DNA of 64,000 bases from Morchella semilibera (Eukaryota > Ascomycota > Pezizomycetes > Pezizales > Morchellaceae). Below are positions 48,661-59,431 of the stretch, piece by piece (positions within the stretch are counted from its first letter, which is position 1; each line of letters opens with the position of its first letter). The stretch lies in NCBI GenBank assembly GCA_009192285.1, contig CM018604.1, positions 2,976,001-3,040,000 of the forward strand, given 5' to 3'. The notes under the pieces were generated by a model. That model did not search any database and was not told where the DNA came from. It was given only the letters and a program-made list of their open reading frames with translations. Both the position numbers and the translations under genes were made by a program.

Positions 48661-50667
48661 TAGACGTAATAGATGGAAGACCTATTGAATCAGGGAAGGT
48701 TACTTATAAAGTTGTCCTCAATCTTGATATTAATGAATACAGAGAGGAGGCAACCTTCTTTGTCACCCAACCTGGACACTATCTTGTTATCATGGGCCTC
48801 TCATGGATGCGCTGGCATACCACCACGATTCCCCCCGCCTCCAACGAGATAGATTTTGATTCCATTGGTTGTATCAAATACTGCTCACTCAATAATACCA
48901 GAGTTGTCACCAAGTGGATCTTTATTGAACCTCCCAAAAAGCCAGTTGTCAATATCTCTGTTATTAAGTCTTACACGCTCCAATAACTAGTTAATAAAAA
49001 GAGAAAGTGAATGCACATATACTCAAACACTATTAAGGCTCTTGACGACCTATCAACCAAGCCAACAAAAGACCCCCGCATTCTGATACCAGAGGAACAT
49101 CACGCCTTCCTTCACCTATGGTGCGGTGCGTCTTAAAGGTGACATTCCGGTATATCAGTTGGAACAGTCTTGGCCACTCCGTTTGCTTGTGAACCAAGAA
49201 GAGCCTTAGATTCCAGCCATTTTGTGGCTGAAAACTAAATCTTCGTTGCAGGTCTGTGAGGTAGGGAGGGGTATAAATGGCTATAATACTGTTCCACTTC
49301 ACCAGGTCTTGGCGCTTTTTACATACAAAAATAGGTAAATGGCAGCTCAAATAACTTTTCAACCAGATAAGTTATCAAAAATCTATGAGATCAGAATATC
49401 TATCATACCTATGCCTACAATCTGATCTCATAGATTTTTGATATCTTGTCTGGTTGAAAAGTTATTCGCGCTGCCATTTTTGTCACCTTTATCGTGCGCG
49501 CCACCATACTTAACGAATCCGATGTCCCTGATTTACCTCCTCACAGGTCATAATACTACCTGTTTATCGAGATTCAAGACGGCAAGACCGTACCCTTTGG
49601 ACCCATATATAGAATGACTAGGCTAGAGTTACAAGCATTAAGGGACTACCTGGTGGAATACCTAACTAAAGGATGAATCCGTCATAGTACATCACCTGCA
49701 GGTTCTCCCGTGTTGTTTGTCAAGAAGGCTGATGGCTCTCTTCGAATCTATGTTGACTATAGGAAGTTGAATGCGGTAGCGGTCAAGAACCAACATCCCC
49801 TACCGTTGACACCGAAGAACTTTATGGGTATGTCCTCCGCCAAGTATTTTGCGAAATTAGATCTACGCAATAGTTACCATCAGCTAACGATCAGGGAGGG
49901 AGATGAGTCGAAGATGGCATTCAAGACCTGCCATAGACACTCTGAATATACAGTGATGCCCTTCGGTCTCACCAATGCACTAGCAGCTTTCAACATTGGG
50001 TCAATGACATGCTTCGCCTTTATCTTCATTATTTTGCTACGGCCTACCTGGATGACATTCTCATATATTCCGCCACTCTCAAAGAACATAAGGTTCATGT
50101 TGATAAAGTCCTATGCATCCTCGATCAGAATAATATTTAACTCAAGCCAGAGAAATGTGAATGGCACGTCAAGGAAACTATATACCTCGGCTTCGTACTT
50201 ACACTGGAAGGCATGGTGATGGGTGGATCAAAAGTCGCTATTATTCGAAATTGGGATACATCAACCTATCCGAAAGACGTACAGGAATTTTTGGGCTCCC
50301 CAAATTTTTATCGGTATTTTATCTATGCATACTTAAAAGTAATCTCCCCACTAACTACCTCAACAAAGACAGCAGTGGTATTCAAATGGACAGAGAAAAC
50401 GGAAAAGGGCTTTCAAGATCTCAAAATTACATTTACCACCGCCCCAATATTGCGACACTTTGATTCTGACTGGAAAATCATAGTGGAAACGGACGCCTCC
50501 GATTGTGTTTCCACCACCATTATGTCTCAACAGGACGACGAGGGAATATTACACCCAGTTGCCTTCTTCTCCAAAAAACACACACCAGCAGAATGTGACT
50601 ATGGGATATGTGATAAGGAACTTCTAGCAATTATTCGGGGATTTGAAGAATGGCGTTATGTCACAGC
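48661..50667 (+). mobile_element. Gypsy element F, truncated at both ends
   Basis: Close relative of C. It begins in mid-protease ([20 protein letters not shown]) against the LINE tail. RT and RNase H follow ([69 protein letters not shown]). The sequence ends where C continues with YLETALYSIKVL. It carries stops and frameshifts and one MITE. Confidence 0.82.
49119..49506. mobile_element. 388-bp foldback MITE, TA target
   Basis: Ends are imperfect inverted repeats, TGGTGCGGTGCGTCTTAAAG and inverse TGGTGGCGCGCACGATAAAG. Both are followed by GTGAC. The flanking TA is duplicated (49117-49118, 49507-49508). Removing the insert restores the pol reading LHLLNES. The right half contains a second long inverted repeat centred near 49410 (arms of about 57 nt including CAAAAATCTATGAGATCAGA). 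The TA duplication suggests a Tc1/mariner-type source. Confidence 0.85.
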
Positions 50668-50861
50668 ATATCTCGGGCTCTAGGAAACAATAGAAAGGGT
50701 TAAGTAATGGTATTGGATTCTTCGGGTTGGGTTTATCGCTTTTAGTATGAAGATCAGTTAAGGGTGTTGGTATTTCTTTCTTTGGGTTTCTGCGGGGCTC
50801 CATGGTACGGATTAGTAAGCGATGATACGGATTGTTATATATACGGGTTGAAATTTGCTTT
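50668..50861 (+). repeat. LTR-like fragment between F and C
   Basis: 194 bp beginning near TGTCACAGCATATCTCGG and containing TGTTATATATACGGG (TATA-like). It interrupts F RNase H and is itself cut by the LTR of C, so it is probably the first part of a further LTR. Confidence 0.5.
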
Positions 50862-51352
50862 TATCACGGCGTGGAACATACTGGGTGACGTTGCGGGAAG
50901 AAGGATTAGTCAGGAAGTTTCTAGTAGGTTCTATGAGTTTCGGTTACAGGGATTGTATGAGTCAGGGTTGCATATGTATTTCTAATAGGAGGATTTCCTT
51001 GGGGTTCTATGGAGTTCTATGGTATGAGTTAGCGAAGAGATTTTGGGGTTATATATATTGGGTTCTTTTCCTTTCTGTCTTTCTTCTTCACGCAACCTTC
51101 TTATCCTTTGGTCAATACAAACTTTGGGACCTCTAGTTACTACTGGCCCCCCCCCCCCGCTCCGATACTCAGAAGGATAGGCAGAAAAACCCTTATACCT
51201 TGTTTCGTACTTCGTCTTGCCTTGCTTCGTTTCCCGCTCGGTACCTCCCACTTGTAATATTGCTCCGCCTGATATACTCCCGCCTTACCTTGTCCTGCCT
51301 CGGTTGTGTACCTTGGCACTTTCTGCTCTTGCTCCCGCTTAGCCCCGTGATA
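50862..51352 (+). repeat. 5' LTR of gypsy C (family LTR-A)
   Basis: 491 bp, TATCACGG...CCGTGATA, matching the solo LTRs at 21172 and 31886. It is followed after 73 nt by the C gag start. Confidence 0.88.
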
Positions 51353-51425
51353 CTAAGATTGCGTCTCCAACGCCAACCCACATAACAAACCCCGTTTAGT
51401 ACCCCACCATAGAAACCTCGTTACC

Positions 51426-52879
51426 ATGTCGCAAGAAGCCCAGATGACGGACCCGGAAGGAATTAACTATGTACAACTAGTGGCAGATATGGACAGCTTC
51501 GTTAGCAATTACCCCAATGTTCCTTCAGAAGCCACCGATGAGGCCAAGAAAATGCACAAGTTAATGCATGAGGCGACCCACGCAGTTCATGCCCTTCTAT
51601 CCAAACTCGACGACGATACTGAAGAAGCTAAGGAAGCTACCAAGGAATGGCAGAAGAGAGCGTCGGAACAAGGAAGGGAGAATCAAGGTTTGGAGATGCA
51701 GGCAGATGACCTGAAGGAAGAAGTCGCTTGCCTCCTAGCCGAAGTTACCCAAGCAAACCAAGCAACCCAAGAAGCAGAGGCTGCATTGGCAGCTCAGATT
51801 GCCATTCCTCCTCCTCCTCCTTCTGTAGCTGAACCCCTCGCACCACCACCACCACCTCTCCGACGCCCTAATCGTTTTCTTCAAGGATTCGTTCCTACCC
51901 TGAAACCCCGAACTGAGAAGTCGGAGAAGCTTCCAGACCTGGAGAAATACCATGGTAATAGGAAGGGACTTCCCCAGTTCTAAAATATGTTGAAACCTAA
52001 GCTCTTGGACAATGCCGATCGGTACCCTACCCTCCAGAACCAATTAACCTATGTCATTTCTTGCCTGGAAGGCCCCGCCGCCGACCAGTTTATGCTCTAT
52101 GTTGCTGCTACTGGAACCAACCCCCCTCCATGGAGAGATTTTTTGAAACTCTGAATACCGCCTTTGGGGACTCAAACCAGGTAGGCACTGCCCGACGCGC
52201 TCTGAGGAGAATTAGACAACTTAATCGCCCCTTCTCGAAACACTTTGCGGAGTTGCAACGTTATGCTGCCGAGGCTGGGATGGGAGAATCGGCCAATGTG
52301 GAAGCTCTCATAGAAGGTCTGAGCGAGGAACTTACCAAGCTCATGGTCCACGAAGAGATCCCCGCCACTGTCTACGAACTCGCTACCATTCTCCAATGCT
52401 TAGACAATAAACAACAGATGCTTACTGCCCGCTATCGCTCACGCTACCAAGCTCCTGCCGCCTCAGCTTGCCCTGCCCCTCGTTATAATGCCCCTGCCCC
52501 GTTCACCCCCTGTTATCAAACTCCCACTACTACTGCCCCACGCTACCGAGTTCCGAACCCACCTGCTCCCCGCTACCAAGCTCCCGCTCGCTTTAACCCA
52601 CCTGCTGCGGCCCACCCGTCCCATACGCCTGGAGGAGTGGCTCCTATGGACTTGTCATCCGGTCGTGGCCGCCCGGACCTTCAGGAAAGAGAGGCTCGTC
52701 GTGTGGAAAATAGATGTTTTTATTGTGGTTAAGGTGAACACCTCGTGAGGGAATGCCCGCAGGTGCCGGCTCCCAGAAACCCAGCCCTCAGGATAAGGGG
52801 AGCCAGGGTCGATATTCAAAGAGAAGAGAATGAAGAAGCCTCCGGCGATGAGGCGTTAAGAGATTTTTCCGTGGACTGA
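51426..52879 (+). pseudogene. Gypsy C gag
   Basis: The ATG (MSQEAQMTDPEG) opens 185 residues with a coiled coil and a Pro-rich linker, ending at a stop in the core. After a frameshift, 52061-52732 continues MERFFETLNTAFGDSNQVGTA and HFAELQRYAAEAGM, then a Pro/Ala/Tyr-rich stretch with ARYRSRYQAPA-type repeats. It ends in a zinc knuckle interrupted by TAA (CFYCG*GEHLVREC). Confidence 0.82.
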
Positions 52880-52953
52880 GTGGCTCACTCCAGGGACGTT
52901 CTAAGGATTGGTTTAAACTTTCGCTTTCTGGGTTTTCGGTTTCGGAGAAGGAT

Positions 52954-55180
52954 ATGGATGGGAATCAATTAGTTGTAACGTGTTCAATTTCTCAAAATAA
53001 AGATTCTTCAATCCTATCATATGCCCTCATTGATACTGGTGCCTCAGGATACGCTTTTATAGACCAAGACTTCGTATACCACCATAACCTCACTACAATT
53101 CCCCTCCAAGTTCCTCGCCATATAGATGTAATAGATAACCGACCTATCGAATCAGGAAAAGTTACCCATAAGGTTATTCTCAACCTTGATATCAATGGCC
53201 ACAGAGAGGACGCCCCCTTTTTTGTAATACAACTCAGACATTACCCTATAGTCATGGGTCTCCCATGGATGCGCAGGCATGCAACAACAGTTCTCCCTGC
53301 CCTCAATGAAATACACTTCGACTCCCCTACTTGTGTCATGCATTGCTCGGTGGATCAAACAAAGGTTGTTGTGAATTCTATTGAACCTCCAATTAAACCT
53401 GTTACCAAGATCCTTGGCATTGAATCCTATGGTTTCCACCGCTCAACCAAAAAGAAAAGAAAAGGAACACAACTATACTCAACCACCCTTAAGGCCCTGG
53501 ATGATCTCCTGGCCCAAAAACCTAAGGACCCCCTTGCCCTTATACCTAGGGAACATCACCAGTACCTTCACCTCCTTAACGAACCCGAAGCATCCAAGTT
53601 ACCTCCGCCTCGACCTGAATACGATCTATCCATTGAGATCCAGGAAGGAAAGACGGTACCCTTCGGACCCATGTATGGAATGACTCGATTGGAACTACAA
53701 GCCCTCCGGGACTACCTAGCAGAGTATCTCTCTAGTGGGAAGATTCGGCACAGCACACCACCAGCAGGTTCTCCTGTATTGTTTGTTAAAAAGGCTGATG
53801 GCTCCCTTCGACTTTGCGTTGACTACCGGAAGCTAAATGCGGTAACGGTTAAGAACCAACACCCCCTACCCTTGACACCAGAAACCTTTATGGGTATTTC
53901 TTCCGCCAAGTACTTTACCAAATTAGATCTCCGCAATAGCTATCATCAATTGAGGATCAGGGAAGGAGATGAGTGGAAAACCGCGTTCAGAACCCGTTAT
54001 GGACATTTTGAGTATACGGTTATGCCCTTCGGTCTTACCAATGCGCCTGCTGACTTCCAACATTAGGTTAATGATATGCTACGCCCCTATTTGGACCAGT
54101 CCGCCACGGACTATTTGGACGACATCTTGATTTATTCCGCTACTCTGGAAGAACATAAGATCCATGTCGACAAGGTTCTCAGGATACTTGAAGAAAATCA
54201 AGTATATCTTAAACCCAAAAAATGCGAATGGTATGTTAACGAAACCATGTACCTCGGCTTTGTTCTTACACTAGAGGAATTAAGATGGACGAATCGAAGG
54301 TCGCCACTATTAGGAATTGAGATACCCCAACCTGTCTGAAAGATATGCAGGAATTTCTAGGATTCGCAAATTTCTACCAACGATTTATTTATGCATATTC
54401 CAGAATGGTTTCTCCCCTGACGGCCCTAACAAAAGCTGGAGTGACCTTTAAATGGACAGATAAGACTGAGAAGGCTTTCCAAGATCTTAAGATTGCATTT
54501 ACCTCCGCCCCGGTACTCAGGCACTTTGGTCCCGATCGAGAAATTATTGTGGAAACAGATGCCTCCGATTATGTTTCCACCGCCATTATATTGCAATGTG
54601 ACGATGAAGGAATATTACACCCAGTCGCCTTTTTCTCCAAGAAACATACGCCAACGGAATGCAATTATGAGATATATGATAAAGAGCTGTTAGCAATTAT
54701 TAGGGGATTTGAAGAATGGCGTTATTATTTGGAAACCGCCCTATATTCTATTAAAGTTTTAACGGATCATAGGAATCTTGAATATTTTATGTCAACAAAA
54801 CTACTGAACCGACGACAGACTCGTTGGTCAGAATTCCTATTACGTTTCGACTTTGTTAGACCAGGAAAACAAGAAGGAAAGTCAGATGCGTTGACTAGAC
54901 GATCAGGGGATCTCCCTAAGGAGGGGGATGAACACCTCGAATGTCAATATCAGACTGTGTTAAAAAGGAAAAATTTGGATACTAAGTTAAGTTTGTTGGC
55001 AGGTTCTTTGGGAAATGAACCCGCTGAAGGAACGCCCACTGTCCAAGAGTTATTTTTAAAGGCTTACCAAGAAGATAGTTTCCCAAGTAAGGTACTCGCA
55101 ATGCTAAAGAACGGTACTAAGCAATCGAAACAAATTTCTCTAGCTGGATGTATGGAAAACGAAGACGGATTTCTTCTATA
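52954..55180 (+). pseudogene. Gypsy C pol: protease, RT, RNase H
   Basis: [17 protein letters not shown] then [18 protein letters not shown] (protease), [34 protein letters not shown], a TAG at 54064-54066, [17 protein letters not shown], a frameshift near 54340, [51 protein letters not shown] and [12 protein letters not shown]. Pol lies in the -1 frame relative to gag. Only a few lesions separate it from an intact frame. Confidence 0.85.
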
Positions 55181-55304
55181 CATCAGCAAGCTTGCAGTTG
55201 TCTCCGGGCGCATAATCCTCCGCCCTGGCGCATCCCTGCGCCCTCAGCGCCAGGAGCGCCCTGGCGCAAACCTTGTGGTTACCCTGCGCCAGGTGGCACC
55301 CTAG

Positions 55305-55507
55305 GAATTACCCTGCGCCCGGCGCCCTCCTGGGAATCGCTCTGCGCCTGGCGTTATCCCGTGAATTATCCTGCGCCAGGCGCCATACACCGAATCATTC
55401 TGCGCCAGGCACCATCCTCTGAATCATTCTGCGCCAGGCACCATCCTCTGAATTATTCTGCGCCAGGCGCCACCCTATGAATCATTTTGCGCCAGGCTCA
55501 CCTTATT
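55305..55507. repeat. 29-bp minisatellite, seven units
   Basis: Units start at 55305, 55334, 55363, 55392, 55421, 55450 and 55479, each beginning GAAT and containing TGCGCCAGGC or a close variant. Further CCTGGCGC/GCGCCAGG copies in both orientations occupy 55225-55290. Subterminal arrays of this kind are typical binding sites for CACTA-like transposases. Confidence 0.85.
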
Positions 55508-55627
55508 CTTCTCCATTCACGCCAGGAGATTTCCCGTGTCCCATGCGGCACCTGGCGTTCCACGAGATTTGGCGATAGCTCCTTTCACTATAGCGAATCC
55601 CTACGAAGCTTTAGGTAGGCTATATAT

Positions 55628-58600
55628 CTAACTAAATTCATTCCATGTTTGCAGATCTATTCTAGTATTCACAAGCCAGTTTCCCTCATCGATCTCAAAT
55701 AAATGTGCCATCCCTAAAATACACCGTATATTCACTACCCAAATTTGGTTACTACTCCTTCTAGAGGCTTTAAGAAGACCATGAGAGCTATCGGGAATTC
55801 CTAGGTCCTTGGCCTCTAAGAGTTCGATCGCGCATAGCCGGTGCGACCGTCCCCTTTTATCCCGTAGCTTAAATAAAGCCTCCAGTCGTCCTGGTAGCCT
55901 CCCCCCGAACGCTCCCCATTGATCTCGAGTCCCCACCGTTACCCATGTCCAATCTCTCCTCGGTGATCTTTTTCTAAATGCTGCATTTCCCGTGCAGCGC
56001 AGGTTATGAATTTCGTACGCATCTGGTCTTTGAAAAATTGGAACCGGAACCTGGAGGCAGGTAAATCGTTCAACTCGGAGCTCACCAAGGTTCTCAAGGC
56101 TTCCGCCAAAGCTCTCTGAACATCCCGCATCCTTCGCATATTCTCTTACCATGCGATAAAATTTTATTCTACTCATCGCAAGTCCATCTGCAATATCGCA
56201 TAAGCTTTCAAACCTGGTAGAGCGATTGCAAAGCCTTTTTAAGGGTAACTCTGAGTCGATTATAGGCTGTTCATTCGGTGCTCTCTTCCGGTCTTCTATC
56301 TTAAAGATATCAAGTAATTCTCGCAAGTTCTCACGATGCTCCCATAGGCTCTCGTTGCGGTTCTCGGAAGCTCCGTCAGCTCCCACAATATCCTTGAGGT
56401 TTAATATCCGTATTTCTAGTGCCAATCGCCTTCCGCCGTAATCAAGTATTTGGGTCGCCGCATCAACTTTGTTTGAAGCGGCGTATGCTTCTTTGATTTG
56501 GTGTACGTGGGCCAGTTCGCTGATATCCGTAGAGAACATAGGAATATTCCCGAATCGCTCCACATGCTCTCGGTAATGTGATAATTGATGCAATTTGATG
56601 AAGTTGAAATGAGATTTCTCGCGGATCTCGCGGACCTCTTCTAAGCCACGGTGAATCCTCTGAGAGCTCTCCTGCCGGAGAGCCCGTGTTCGATTCTTTG
56701 CATCCTTCTTAGTTTGCTTGTAGGCTCGAAATTCTAAAAAGATATCCTTATACCTATGGAAGTCCTTGAGATAACTCTCTAGATATTCAAGTGTACTCTT
56801 GGTATGATTCCCGTATTGAGCCATCAGGTGAAAGTCAATCATTGCCCGAACGCATTTCAAAGCCTTTCCGAAGTCAGCTCTGACAGAACTCCCTGGATTT
56901 CTCAGAGCCACCGCCAAAGCTCCCAGAACTATACGCCCTAGGTTTCGCATCTCTTTCCCCTGCCATTGCGTGGTTGCCCTGTAAGGCTTATTCGGTACTA
57001 CAAGCCGAGGATAAGGCCCAATCTTTGACCATGCTATATCGAACGCGTCGAGACGCCCGTGTTTCTTGAGAAACCCTTGAACCCATTCCATCATATGCTT
57101 TAACATTCCAAGGTAGATGTTGTGTAATAGGTCCGGTTTGTTCAGGTCGTACACCTTGCATCTCGGCATATCCCATAAAGCATTGAAGAGAGTCTTCAAA
57201 GACCTCGATACAAGGTATTCTACCGGCGATGTATTCGTCGGATTCTCATTAAACTGCCGTACCATCTCCTGGTAGGTCTCCTGATCACGCATAGAGCTCT
57301 GCCGATAGCTTCCAAGGTTCTTATACTCCACCTCACATCTTGGGCAGGCGAAATTGCTGATGTTTTGCAACGAGGCGTGCTCAGGTTGGTCCGCGATCCA
57401 CCCACACAGTACAGGAAAACATAGCCGTTCATATCCATCCGCACAGGATATCAACTCGCCCTCCTCGCCACTACTTTTCAGGCTTTTGAAGATATCTTTG
57501 AGAGCGCTGTGCAGAGCCATCTGCGATTCCCGACGCAAAGTTGCATTCGCACTCGCATTTGAACTGAGCTTAGGGGGCACTGGTAATAGCGCCAGGAGTA
57601 CTAACGAGTGCCCAGAGACTTTCATTCTCACCGAGGACTTGATATTTCCAATTGTGAGATAGATTGGCCATGCCTTCTTATCACCACTAAAGTTCGTCAG
57701 GTGAGTGCCATCCGAGGCACAGATTACCGGAACTAATGTCGAACCCTCAGGGAGAGAATTCTTTTTGAGATCAGTCATGACTTTTCTGACTCCAACGAAA
57801 CCTCCTAAAGATCTCGGAAAGCTTCTCCTCACCTGTGTTTCCCACCACCAGTCCCCTGTATGCATTTCGCCGTAGATTCTCTCTCCCTTCTCGTTGTGTT
57901 CCATTGACGGTGCAAATATAAGAGACTCCTTGAAGGCCCGTTGTCCAAGGAGGAATCGAATAATGGTCATAGGGTCGCGATAGTAGTATGGTATGTTTTT
58001 CCCTCCTATAACAACCTCCGCATGCTTCCATGTTGATCTCCCTAGGCAATCGTTCATTTCCTCCATTTTTCGTATAAAACCTCGCCCATTTCTATAGGAG
58101 CTATGGCAATGGTCTCCAGGGGCATGTAGAAAGAAGCTATCGATACTTCCTTGTGATGCTTTGGACAAAATAAAGTACCGCGCCATCTGGAATTCATAAG
58201 ATGAATTGAAAGGGTGCCATGGGTTGCCGAGAAGCCGTTGTGCGCTTTCCTGATAGCCCTCAGAGCGATATAGAGCCTCCCCAGCACCTTCGTAGACCGT
58301 CGTGGATGCATCGCGAGTAACTCCCAACTCCTCCTCACAATCCTCCCTATTGTCTATAAAGTAAGACTCTGATTCTAGGTCTGAATCTCCAGCAGTTCGT
58401 TGAGAGAAGTTAGAATATGTAGATGACCCGTCCTCGCAACTAGCATCATCCTGATCAGAGCTTTCTGAAACCTCGTGAGACTCCTGTAGTCGTTTGTGAT
58501 TCTCTTGCAAAAGATCGCATTGATTTTTGAACCATCCATCCGCTTCGTTAGGGTGGATATTCCGTAGGTGCTTCTCAAAGTTCGCCGAGGAGCTATATCG

Positions 58601-58630
58601 CTTGCTGCAAAAAGGACAGGAGGACTTCAT
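55628..58630 (-). CDS. Plavaka/KDZ-type DDE transposase with C2H2 finger
   Basis: Uninterrupted 1000 codons from ATG. Residues 5-25 form a classical zinc finger (CPFCSKRYSSSANFEKHLRNIH), probably for binding the element's ends. Residues 27-110 are acidic and Ser-rich. The catalytic region contains VICASDGTHLTNFSGDKKAW (Asp307 is the likely first catalytic Asp) and then YLTIGNI, a block diagnostic of Plavaka-like transposases. Further on are GWIADQPEHASLQNISNFAC (with CPRC), KVYDLNKPDLLHNIYLGMLK and HFNFIKLHQLSHYREHVERFG. The order matches long transposases of this group, common in basidiomycetes and scattered in ascomycetes. The start is fixed by the zinc finger lying immediately after the Met. 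No frame lesions, so the protein may be active. Third catalytic residue not assigned with confidence. Confidence 0.85.
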   Translation of the reverse strand: MKSSCPFCSKRYSSSANFEKHLRNIHPNEADGWFKNQCDLLQENHKRLQESHEVSESSDQDDASCEDGSSTYSNFSQRTAGDSDLESESYFIDNREDCEEELGVTRDASTTVYEGAGEALYRSEGYQESAQRLLGNPWHPFNSSYEFQMARYFILSKASQGSIDSFFLHAPGDHCHSSYRNGRGFIRKMEEMNDCLGRSTWKHAEVVIGGKNIPYYYRDPMTIIRFLLGQRAFKESLIFAPSMEHNEKGERIYGEMHTGDWWWETQVRRSFPRSLGGFVGVRKVMTDLKKNSLPEGSTLVPVICASDGTHLTNFSGDKKAWPIYLTIGNIKSSVRMKVSGHSLVLLALLPVPPKLSSNASANATLRRESQMALHSALKDIFKSLKSSGEEGELISCADGYERLCFPVLCGWIADQPEHASLQNISNFACPRCEVEYKNLGSYRQSSMRDQETYQEMVRQFNENPTNTSPVEYLVSRSLKTLFNALWDMPRCKVYDLNKPDLLHNIYLGMLKHMMEWVQGFLKKHGRLDAFDIAWSKIGPYPRLVVPNKPYRATTQWQGKEMRNLGRIVLGALAVALRNPGSSVRADFGKALKCVRAMIDFHLMAQYGNHTKSTLEYLESYLKDFHRYKDIFLEFRAYKQTKKDAKNRTRALRQESSQRIHRGLEEVREIREKSHFNFIKLHQLSHYREHVERFGNIPMFSTDISELAHVHQIKEAYAASNKVDAATQILDYGGRRLALEIRILNLKDIVGADGASENRNESLWEHRENLRELLDIFKIEDRKRAPNEQPIIDSELPLKRLCNRSTRFESLCDIADGLAMSRIKFYRMVREYAKDAGCSESFGGSLENLGELRVERFTCLQVPVPIFQRPDAYEIHNLRCTGNAAFRKRSPRRDWTWVTVGTRDQWGAFGGRLPGRLEALFKLRDKRGRSHRLCAIELLEAKDLGIPDSSHGLLKASRRSSNQIWVVNIRCILGMAHLFEIDEGNWLVNTRIDLQTWNEFS

Positions 58631-59431
58631 TGGGTGTCGCGATAGCTCCCATGGCTCTCTCGGAGATGGTTCAAAATTACTACTGCCAAGCCTGTAGATT
58701 ACTAATACTTGCTAGGGTGTCTTGGAGGGCACATAACCTCTTGCTAAACAAACCTTCTAGCAACGTCATATATTCACGTTGAAAACTAACCAACATATGC
58801 TCTCAGAGCAAACCCAACATATGCTCTCAGAACAAACCCAACATCTATCCCACACATCGGCCAAACCTTCTCGGAGTCCACCACTACTCCAAAAGGTTTC
58901 ACGAATACCCTCGAAATTGTGGCTCGAGATCGTGGGCAATGCCGGAAAATCCCTATCTTTTGATACCCAAATGACTATATCTGTACTTGAAAACGAGATC
59001 AAAACAGCTAACTATTCAAAGAAAAGCTATCATGCCAACACCAAAGTGGACTCGAATACCAACACTCATGTTGATCTACGTCATTTAGTAACTTACCCAA
59101 AAGCATCAAAACACACTCGAGCAATCAATGATTCTGGCTCTGTGCGTTCTGGCGAAGACTGTGGAAGCTTTCGAAAGATCCTCTCATAGCTCTTAATGAC
59201 TAATTTGATTTCGTGTGAGTGTTGGAAGAAGAGGTATAAGAACTGCTTCTTCCACCTTCGGGAGACCTTTCTTCACCATCCCCATTACTCTTCACAACCT
59301 CGCCAGGCATTGAGCTGGTGTGTTCTACCTATATTACGTTAATCATTCGCCCTTTCAATTTCATTTCAACTTGATACCATCCACTTCGACAGCTCCAACC
59401 TGATACCTCTCCCAGAGTTTCAAGTTGAAAG
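58631..59431. other. Divergent spacer between transposase and 277-codon gene
   Basis: 800 nt holding the presumed promoters of both genes and the 24-bp repeats. A 136-codon open frame at 58779-59189 begins inside those repeats and resembles nothing known. Confidence 0.5.
58792..58855. repeat. 24-bp tandem repeat, 2.5 units
   Basis: Units at 58792-58815 and 58816-58839, AACATATGCTCTCAGA followed by RCAAACCC, plus a partial third. They lie in the spacer between the two divergent genes of the transposon. Confidence 0.85.

Larger units (their letters stand above)
50862..55180 (+). mobile_element. Gypsy element C, cut by a DNA transposon
   Basis: LTR, gag, protease, RT and RNase H in order. The frame ends within the region between RNase H and integrase (...ENEDGFLLY), exactly where CATCAGCAAG, the left end of the Plavaka/KDZ-type element, begins. 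Integrase and 3' LTR are not in the window. Confidence 0.88.

Noticed and set aside
55305-55507. CRISPR-like array
   Set aside because: Units are contiguous 29-bp repeats without unique spacers, in a eukaryotic transposon.
58779-59189. 136-codon open frame between the divergent transposon genes
   Set aside because: Its start lies within the 24-bp tandem repeats, it matches no family and has no splice support; probably chance.
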